Shown here: positions 5,693-11,221 of the stretch, one piece after another
Position numbering within the stretch: the first letter of the stretch is position 1
Layout: each line of letters opens with the position of its first letter
NCBI GenBank assembly: GCA_002315165.1
Contig: DCGC01000002.1
Span: 1 to 13,140 of the forward strand
Length of the DNA: 13,140 nt
Direction of reading: 5' to 3'
From: Candidatus Saccharibacteria bacterium UBA1788
GTDB lineage: Bacteria > Patescibacteriota > Saccharimonadia > Saccharimonadales > Saccharimonadaceae
Notes under the pieces: generated by a model
Told to the model about the DNA's origin: nothing
What the model saw: only the letters and a program-made list of their open reading frames with translations
The model's database searches: none
Program-made: the position numbers and the translations under genes

Positions 5693-7072
5693 ATGAAAAA
5701 GTTGAGGTATGGTTTTGACCTAGTCGCAATGACATTATTAGTAGGTTTGTCGACATATGTTTATGCGGGAGAAAATTCGCTCTCAAACAAACTTTATATT
5801 GCGGCGGTAAATCCTGGTTATTCCTCAAATACCGGAGAAATGATTGAAATAAAAAATATCTCCGATGATGATTCCCTTTCGCTCGCCGGCACTTCGTTGC
5901 TGTATGTTGATTCAAATGGCGTGACTTATACGCTTTATGAGTTCGACGATGGTGACGAAATGATCGGCGAGTCTCTCCTGTTTAGATATAAAAAAGCGCC
6001 TGATGCTACTGAGGGGACATATGATTTGGTTTATTCATCAAGGAGTTTATTACAAAATGGGGGAGTTTTGAAAATTATACAAAACGAGAGCCTAGTAGAC
6101 CAATTATGTTGGGGCGAAGTTGACGATTGCGCGACGCCAAAATTTACTTCAAGCGGCAAGAAAACTTTGGTGAGAAGTTTCGATAAGCTTGGGACGGATA
6201 ATGAATTTTCTTTTGCGAGTGATTATGTTCCTACTTTTGATTCGGAACATAAGTCTATAATTTCTACCAACATACCAGAAGAGAAATTTTCTCAATGTAA
6301 GGATTTGAGATTTTCGGAAATTTTAACTTATTATGAAAGTTCTAAGTCGGAGCAATTTATTGAATTGTTTAATAGTGGGGATGAGCAAATTCAACTTGAT
6401 GGTTGTAGCATTAAATATAAAAATAAATTTTATGATTTAACTGGAATAGTAAAAGCTGGTGAATATTTTGTGCGGTACGCAACTGATTTTAGCTTGACTA
6501 AAAATCCAACTTCGGAAAACAGAATTGACTTGATTGATGCTGATGGGGCTTTAGTGGACAGCTTAACATATTATAACGGGCAGAAAAAATCTGTTGCGTA
6601 TGCGCAGTTTGGCTATGATAAATCTGGCAAAGAGCAGTGGATGCAGACCTACAAAGCAACTCCTGGAGAGGAAAATGTCTATCAAAAATGGAAAACTTGC
6701 CCTGAAGGAAAAGCTATCAATGAGGAAACTGGTAATTGCGTAAAAGTAACGACCAACGATACGACCCTTGAAGCTTGTCCTGAAGGAAAATATCGCAATC
6801 CACTCACTAATCGTTGTAAATCTTATGCTACTGAGGCTAGTAATGAGTTGAAGCCGTGCGCTGATGGTTATGAAAGAAACCCCGAGACAAATCGCTGTCG
6901 CAAAATTACTACTAATACTGGCGCTGATTATGCGTTGGCACAAGGTGCGTATGAAGAAAAATCAAATTTTGTGGCAATTTGGGCAATTGTAGGAGTTGTC
7001 ACGCTGGGCGTTGGCTACATTGTTTTTCAGTATAGGCAAGAAATCGCAAAAATTTTCCGCAAGAAACAATAA
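5693..7072 (+). CDS. Secreted, membrane-anchored lamin-tail-domain protein with Cys-rich repeats
   Basis: A 459-residue surface protein. Residues 1-25 look like a signal peptide (MKKLRYG, hydrophobic core, TYVYA then G). Two lamin-tail-like (LTD, PF00932-type) beta-sandwich domains follow: a weaker one at about 32-165 and a clearer one at about 205-328 with FIELFNSGDEQIQLDG and the ATPGEEN ending usual for this fold. Then come three tandem repeats of 26-27 residues starting at Cys336, Cys362 and Cys389, pattern C-x-(E/D)-G-x-x-x-N-x-x-T-x-x-C, each with two cysteines 13 apart. A helix at about 426-445 and a basic tail (FRKKQ) would anchor it in the membrane with the bulk outside. Bacterial LTDs are found in secreted proteins and may bind other proteins or DNA; the role here is unknown. 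It is a single gene, divergent from the 5632 operon and closed by a strong terminator. Confidence 0.85.
   Translation: MKKLRYGFDLVAMTLLVGLSTYVYAGENSLSNKLYIAAVNPGYSSNTGEMIEIKNISDDDSLSLAGTSLLYVDSNGVTYTLYEFDDGDEMIGESLLFRYKKAPDATEGTYDLVYSSRSLLQNGGVLKIIQNESLVDQLCWGEVDDCATPKFTSSGKKTLVRSFDKLGTDNEFSFASDYVPTFDSEHKSIISTNIPEEKFSQCKDLRFSEILTYYESSKSEQFIELFNSGDEQIQLDGCSIKYKNKFYDLTGIVKAGEYFVRYATDFSLTKNPTSENRIDLIDADGALVDSLTYYNGQKKSVAYAQFGYDKSGKEQWMQTYKATPGEENVYQKWKTCPEGKAINEETGNCVKVTTNDTTLEACPEGKYRNPLTNRCKSYATEASNELKPCADGYERNPETNRCRKITTNTGADYALAQGAYEEKSNFVAIWAIVGVVTLGVGYIVFQYRQEIAKIFRKKQ
6698..6901 (+). repeat. Three tandem Cys-rich repeat units inside the lamin-tail protein
   Basis: Units start at the codons for Cys336 (6698), Cys362 (6776) and Cys389 (6857). 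Units two and three share G-x-x-R-N-P-x-T-N-R-C; unit one has diverged to KAINEETGNC. The repeats are recognisable at protein level but diverged in DNA, so they are not recent copies. Confidence 0.8.
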
Positions 7073-7074
7073 AC

Positions 7075-7118
7075 AAAAATGGCGCTAAAATTGGGGGGGC
7101 AATTTTGGCGCCATTTTT
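7075..7118. terminator. Bidirectional terminator with 19-bp stem
   Basis: The arms 7075-7093 (AAAAATGGCGC, T, AAAATTG) and 7100-7118 (CAATTTT, G, GCGCCATTTTT) pair over 19 bases with one T-G wobble, around a loop of six G. The T tract on the plus strand and the matching A tract on the other arm make it work both ways: for the lamin-tail gene ending at 7072 and for the minus-strand tRNA-Met ending at 7140. Confidence 0.9.
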
Positions 7119-7139
7119 ATCTATGACAAATCATAAACT

Positions 7140-7216
7140 TGGTTGCGGGGGTTCGATTTGAACGAACGACCTTTTGGTTATGAGCCAAACGAGCTACCAG
7201 GCTGCTCTACCCCGCG
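7140..7216 (-). tRNA. Initiator tRNA-Met (CAU), with encoded CCA
   Basis: On the minus strand the acceptor CGCGGGG (7216-7210) faces CCCCGCA, giving the unpaired C1/A72 that marks the formyl-methionine initiator. The discriminator A is at 7143 and CCA is encoded at 7142-7140. The D stem GAGC/GCTC has the A11-U24 pair of initiators. The anticodon loop is CTCATAA. The anticodon stem is TTTGG/CCAAA, so only two of the three conserved G-C pairs next to the loop are present (29-41 is U-A). It lies 20 bases after the gene ending at 7237. Confidence 0.93.
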
Positions 7217-7227
7217 ACGTAGTTTAT

Positions 7228-7233
7228 ATTATA
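7228..7233 (-). promoter_or_regulatory. -10 box of initiator tRNA-Met
   Basis: The minus strand reads TATAAT, 11 bases before the first tRNA base. It is preceded by GGAG, not TG, so it is not of the extended type seen elsewhere in this window. The -35 would fall inside the end of the upstream gene; I see no clear one. Confidence 0.55.
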
Positions 7234-7236
7234 CTC

Positions 7237-8172
7237 CTACTCTGATTCTTCGTCAAGCTCTTCAACTAGAGAACGAACGTCGTCATCTTCGGTCTCTGGA
7301 CGAGATGAGGCAGTCGTATGGTAGGTTTCGGCTTTTTCTTGGTCGCCAAATTCACGCTCAAACCAATAAATCAAAAGCGCAGTTCCCTTGGTCGGGTGAA
7401 GAATTTCCGCTTCGTAGGCATCTGAAAGAATCGTATCTTTATATTCGGAGCGATAGAGTCGATACAAGTCCAGGGTTCGCCAAGCATGAATGAGAGCAAG
7501 CTCTTTAGCGTCGGTAGTAGAATTAATATATTCGTCATAGGCTTTTAGACCAGATTCTATACCATCCGTAGTGATAAGGTCTAGAATTTCTAGGCGTTTT
7601 TTCGTAACCTCATCTAGAAGAGTCGTTTCGGTAACCGGAGCTGCGACCTGGGTTTGTTTAGTGACGATAACTTTTTCCGGAATAAGCTTCCAAATAACCA
7701 GAATTAATGCAATAGCAAAAACGGCGATTGCGGCGACAAGGTAAATAATGCTTTTAGAAAGAGGCTTTCTCGGCGGTTTATTCTTAATAACCGGCGCTTG
7801 AATTGGTTTGTCGACGATTTGCTGCGCTGGGCGAGGAGGTTGTGGCGGAGTAGGCTGGGGAGTTGTAGCACCCATTTTAACAAAAGCTGGGACTTTTACT
7901 TCAAGTTCGTGGTTACGGAAACGATCTTCGGATTGGTTTAGCTTTTCCTGTTCGGCGCGTCGAGCAGCTTCCTCTTCAGCACGCTTTTTAGCTTCAAATT
8001 CTTCGATGTTTCTTTTTTGGTCGATTTTTTGAGATAAACGGTCGAAGGCGGAACTACGGCGGAGATTTACGAAGTAATTTGTTTTTTGGCCAGCCTTAGA
8101 ACTGCCAATTTCCGAGCTATGGAAAACTGGATCCGGAGAAGAGTTTGGTTGAACTTGCCCATCGTCGTTCAT
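7237..8172 (-). CDS. Single-pass membrane protein with cytoplasmic coiled coil, pilin-operon neighbour
   Basis: I do not recognise a named family. The 311-residue protein has a polar N-terminus, a highly charged helical/coiled-coil stretch (about 45-82, KKRAEEEAARRAEQEK), a proline-rich linker (about 103-135), one membrane helix (141-162, preceded by Lys/Arg so probably N-in), and an outside part with a helical region at about 183-282 that could be TPR-like, then an acidic tail ending EELDEESE. ATG at 8172 is preferred; a TTG at 8211 would overlap the previous gene by 28 bases and shows no Shine-Dalgarno. The ATG also lacks one, but a -10 box is nearby. It is the last gene of the prepilin operon, so a role in pilus assembly or anchoring is a contextual guess. 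Confidence 0.75.
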   Translation of the reverse strand: MNDDGQVQPNSSPDPVFHSSEIGSSKAGQKTNYFVNLRRSSAFDRLSQKIDQKRNIEEFEAKKRAEEEAARRAEQEKLNQSEDRFRNHELEVKVPAFVKMGATTPQPTPPQPPRPAQQIVDKPIQAPVIKNKPPRKPLSKSIIYLVAAIAVFAIALILVIWKLIPEKVIVTKQTQVAAPVTETTLLDEVTKKRLEILDLITTDGIESGLKAYDEYINSTTDAKELALIHAWRTLDLYRLYRSEYKDTILSDAYEAEILHPTKGTALLIYWFEREFGDQEKAETYHTTASSRPETEDDDVRSLVEELDEESE

Positions 8173-8182
8173 TACGGTTATT

Positions 8183-8188
8183 ATTATA
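8183..8188 (-). promoter_or_regulatory. Possible internal promoter for the 7237-8172 gene
   Basis: TATAAT on the minus strand ends 10 bases before the ATG at 8172, predicting a leader of only about three bases. There is no extended TG element and no obvious -35, and it overlaps the stop codon of the PilX-like gene. The absence of a Shine-Dalgarno at 8172 makes it plausible. Confidence 0.35.
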
Positions 8189-9551
8189 AAGCAGAACCTG
8201 CGGTTTGGCAACTATTGGATTGTTTGCCCTTATTGTCGGTATACCAACAGCTAGAATAGGTAACCCAAAAACTTTTATCGACGGAAGTATCAGAATCGCT
8301 TAATTGAAGCGCATAGTCGGAAAATGGAAAGTAGATATCAGCAAGCTCGACGCGCGCATCAACGCGACTATAGATATCATTTGCACGACCAGTGGAATCG
8401 ACACGAGCTTGCGCGCCATCAAAATCTGCAGTGGCTTTAGTAAGGCCAGTATCGTCAGAAGCAAGTTCGCAGTCGCCGTTTTTGTCGATACAGAGTTCTA
8501 CGGCGAAATCGGTGGTCGGTTGGCCGTAAGGCAAAGAAATGATAAGAAAACTATTGTCCGAGCTACGTTTAATTAGATTGCCCGGGTCATCTTCGTCATA
8601 TTTTTGGATTGGGAGCGGAAGCTGGATAGATGCTGAGCAAGCGAATTCGGCGTCACTGTCTTCTGGGCAGTAGACTGTGTAGCCTTGATTGGCGGTGGAA
8701 TGATTATTACTGTTAAGTAGTGCAGTCGCAGCAAGCGGAGTGCCGTCTTTAATACTGGCATTGGCACTATCGCTAGGTACGAGATAAAGGAGTCCACGAT
8801 TAGTTTGGGAACCAGTAGTTTTGTCAAAATCAACCATCTCGAATGTGGAGTCGGTTTGGAGGAGTTGAACTGAGATAGTTGGAGGGGCAGCCGCGCCATC
8901 ATCGCTTGAATAGACCGATTGGAAGCTGATTGAACCCTCTTCGTTGACGTTGGAAAAAATATATCTGTCGGTATTGTAGTTGTCGGAATACCAGCTAATA
9001 CGAATACCGCTAATTTTACTAATGTCTTCGGTTCTAAGCGGGACAATGCGGGTCGGAGAATCGGCGTTTAGATAAGAACGAAAATCGGATAAAACTTCGC
9101 CAATCGTAACGCAGGTGTAGGCTTGCGTGGTTTCTTCGGACGCAGTGGTGCCACTTTCGGTTTCTTGAATTAGAACTTCACCGCCTTCAGTGCTGCCGCC
9201 ATCAAGTGGTCCTTTTTGGCGACCTAGAATCCAAGCAGCAGCATTACAATTATCGCCATATTCTGTCATGTACTTTTTGATGTTAGCACATGAGACAGCT
9301 TGACCATTGAGCTGACCTTCGGTATTTTGACCAACACAGTTGTGATAGGCAATAATTGCGAGTTTAGCATCTTCTACGCCAGCGAGGGCGGAATCATAGG
9401 AAGACTGGGAGAGCTTAGTCTCTACGGTTTGGGAACTTTCAGACAAAATTAAGCTAACGAAGCCGACAATAATAACGCCAATAAGTAGTGTTGTAAAAAC
9501 TACAACGTATATAGAAGTGACACCTGATTTGATTTTGTTCATTCTCTTCAT
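8184..9551 (-). CDS. PilX-like protein with pilin-type N-terminal helix
   Basis: A 455-residue protein with a short basic start (MKRMNKIKSG), one hydrophobic helix at about residues 13-36, then an ectodomain beginning with a helix ...SSYDSALAGVEDAKLAI. This N-terminal pattern (no GFTLIE, but a hydrophobic helix running into an A-x-x-x-x-E-D-A helix) is that of PilX-type minor pilins and general secretion GspK-like proteins. The rest is a long extracytoplasmic domain rich in Ser, Thr and Asp with several cysteines, among them the C-terminal CWYTDNKGKQSNSC pair. There is no recognised catalytic site. The ATG at 9551 has GGAGAG six bases upstream, better than the second ATG at 9542. It starts three bases after the stop of the preceding prepilin. 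The minor pilus component role is inference from position and N-terminus. Confidence 0.75.
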   Translation of the reverse strand: MKRMNKIKSGVTSIYVVVFTTLLIGVIIVGFVSLILSESSQTVETKLSQSSYDSALAGVEDAKLAIIAYHNCVGQNTEGQLNGQAVSCANIKKYMTEYGDNCNAAAWILGRQKGPLDGGSTEGGEVLIQETESGTTASEETTQAYTCVTIGEVLSDFRSYLNADSPTRIVPLRTEDISKISGIRISWYSDNYNTDRYIFSNVNEEGSISFQSVYSSDDGAAAPPTISVQLLQTDSTFEMVDFDKTTGSQTNRGLLYLVPSDSANASIKDGTPLAATALLNSNNHSTANQGYTVYCPEDSDAEFACSASIQLPLPIQKYDEDDPGNLIKRSSDNSFLIISLPYGQPTTDFAVELCIDKNGDCELASDDTGLTKATADFDGAQARVDSTGRANDIYSRVDARVELADIYFPFSDYALQLSDSDTSVDKSFWVTYSSCWYTDNKGKQSNSCQTAGSAL

Positions 9552-9554
9552 ATT

Positions 9555-10436
9555 TTACTCTCCAGTCATTTGTATTGCAAAATTAAATTTATTAAGCGCA
9601 CAGTAATCGAAGCCTAAATCTGAACCAGATTCTGGAGTTTCGCAATAATTGCCATTGGCAGTGATATTAACTCCACCTTGAATCGTACCAAGAATAAAGG
9701 TAGCGGAAATGAAGATATGTTTGGACACTGGGTCTTGGGCTGCTGGATAGATGCTAAGGTCATAAAGAGCTGCGCCATTTTCTTCACTCGAAAGTAGTTC
9801 TACGGGTTCTTCGGTAAGGGCATAATCGTCAGCCGTGAGATCGTAAAAGGCCTGCGTGACATTTTTAACTTCATAGTCGTCAGAAATACGCGAAGCACAA
9901 GCGTTGCGATTTGGGTCGGTAAGTTTAAGGAGGCGGAACTCGTTAGTAGTAATGGTCTCATTTTGGTAAGTATATTTGACTGAAGATTTTTCCCCACCAG
10001 AATATTCACCGCCGAGAGTGTAGCCAGTATTCCAAACGTAGGAATATTTACCTGTACAAAAAACTCCTGAAGTTGCAACTGGCTTGCCGATTAGCTTGTT
10101 ATTAATACTGATATTAGACGAGTAGTTTTGGCTATAAGTAAAAAGGTTAGCGTTGCTATTAACGCACTCTTCATAGGCGTTGTTAGCTGGATTGCCGGAA
10201 GAATAATAGAGAGCGCAAATACTAGTTAGGTCTTTCGTTGGCGATGCCGAGGCGGTGACGGTAAAATCTTCAATAAGATTACGCCCAGTAGTGTTGATAG
10301 TCCTGATAGTTAGGCCTTTTCTATAGGAAGAAAGTAGTCCGGAAATAAGTAAGGCGATAGTGATAAGAAGGATTGAAATAAACGCAATACCGATAGTAGC
10401 TTCGATAAGGGTAAATCCTTGTTTTATTTTTCGCAT
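9555..10436 (-). CDS. Prepilin-like protein (type IV pilin N-methylation motif), second of two
   Basis: A 293-residue protein starting MRKIKQG then FTLIEATIGIAF: a class III/type IV prepilin leader with predicted cleavage after Gly7, Phe8 as methylated residue 1 and Glu12 as the conserved Glu5. The hydrophobic helix runs to about residue 35. The ectodomain is larger than a major pilin's and has several Cys (for example the YCETPE...DYC pair near the end), as in PilW/PilV-type minor pilins. It would be processed by a prepilin peptidase and inserted in a pilus or pseudopilus. The ATG at 10436 has a strong GGAGG seven bases upstream, inside the end of the previous gene, with which it overlaps by 13 bases. 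Confidence 0.88.
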   Translation of the reverse strand: MRKIKQGFTLIEATIGIAFISILLITIALLISGLLSSYRKGLTIRTINTTGRNLIEDFTVTASASPTKDLTSICALYYSSGNPANNAYEECVNSNANLFTYSQNYSSNISINNKLIGKPVATSGVFCTGKYSYVWNTGYTLGGEYSGGEKSSVKYTYQNETITTNEFRLLKLTDPNRNACASRISDDYEVKNVTQAFYDLTADDYALTEEPVELLSSEENGAALYDLSIYPAAQDPVSKHIFISATFILGTIQGGVNITANGNYCETPESGSDLGFDYCALNKFNFAIQMTGE

Positions 10437-11221
10437 TTGTTAGCCTCCGTATCATCTAAACTAATAATTTCAACTCCGGTAGAGTTAGAAGCATCTTTTT
10501 TTAGCCGAACATCATAGATTCTACCATTCATATATTCGGAAGTAAGACAGAAATCGATTTCTTGTTTTTCGAGATTATTATAACTAGTGCCGACGACGTT
10601 ACCAAAAGGATCCTTATCACAAGAGAGATTGCCTCCGGCATCTTCAAGGTCTTTAAGAACTTTTTGGATTTCAATCGTAGTATTCTGGACAGCAAAAGTA
10701 TGGATACTGCCAGAGCTTGGCGAGCGGGTAATTATAATAGCACCAACAAAGTCATTTTCATTCGTATTTTTAATATCAGCGCCATAGCGAGTTGTATAGA
10801 AAGATTGATTGTAGGTTTTATAGGAACAGAACGAATGGTGGGCGTCATTTTCGGTCTTAGCGAGAACATTCGCATCAACTAATTCGAGCATTTCCGGGAT
10901 AGAAAGACGCACTACGGTATCGCTATTGACGGCTTTGCCGACTAGGTCATAGACATAAACTTTGCCGTTTGCATTTTCTTCACCAAAGGTGATAACTTTG
11001 CCATAGATGGCTAAGTCCGAATTGCCGCTGCCGTTACTTTGGACGTTGGCGACGGCTGAATACTGCGTTTGGAGGAAGTCGGAAAAATTTTGGACGATGT
11101 CGTTGGAGCGTTGCTCGGAGATTGAAGTCCAAGTAGAAGCAAGAACTCCAATTAAAAGCAGGCCGGTGATTCCTAAAAAGAGTGTAACTTCGATGAGTGT
11201 AAAGCCTTTTTTCTTTATCAT
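10424..11221 (-). CDS. Prepilin-like protein (type IV pilin N-methylation motif), first of two
   Basis: A 265-residue protein starting MIKKKG then FTLIEVTLFLGITGLLL: prepilin leader with predicted cleavage after Gly6, Phe7 as residue 1 and Glu11 as the conserved Glu5. The helix to about residue 28 continues into a polar helix (SEQRSNDIVQNFSDFLQTQYSA), as in pilins. The outside domain contains cysteines near the middle and C-terminus (SFCSYK, LSCDKD, DFCLTS, NKCEK). The length suits a minor pilin rather than a major subunit. AAGGA lies seven bases before the ATG, and the ATG overlaps the stop of the preceding B-repeat gene by four bases (ATGA), so the two are translated together. Confidence 0.88.
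   Translation of the reverse strand: MIKKKGFTLIEVTLFLGITGLLLIGVLASTWTSISEQRSNDIVQNFSDFLQTQYSAVANVQSNGSGNSDLAIYGKVITFGEENANGKVYVYDLVGKAVNSDTVVRLSIPEMLELVDANVLAKTENDAHHSFCSYKTYNQSFYTTRYGADIKNTNENDFVGAIIITRSPSSGSIHTFAVQNTTIEIQKVLKDLEDAGGNLSCDKDPFGNVVGTSYNNLEKQEIDFCLTSEYMNGRIYDVRLKKDASNSTGVEIISLDDTEANKCEK

Noticed and set aside
6698..6901. Tandem repeats as a possible CRISPR or minisatellite.
   Set aside because: They are in-frame coding repeats diverged at DNA level and with period 78-81, with no identical repeat/spacer structure.
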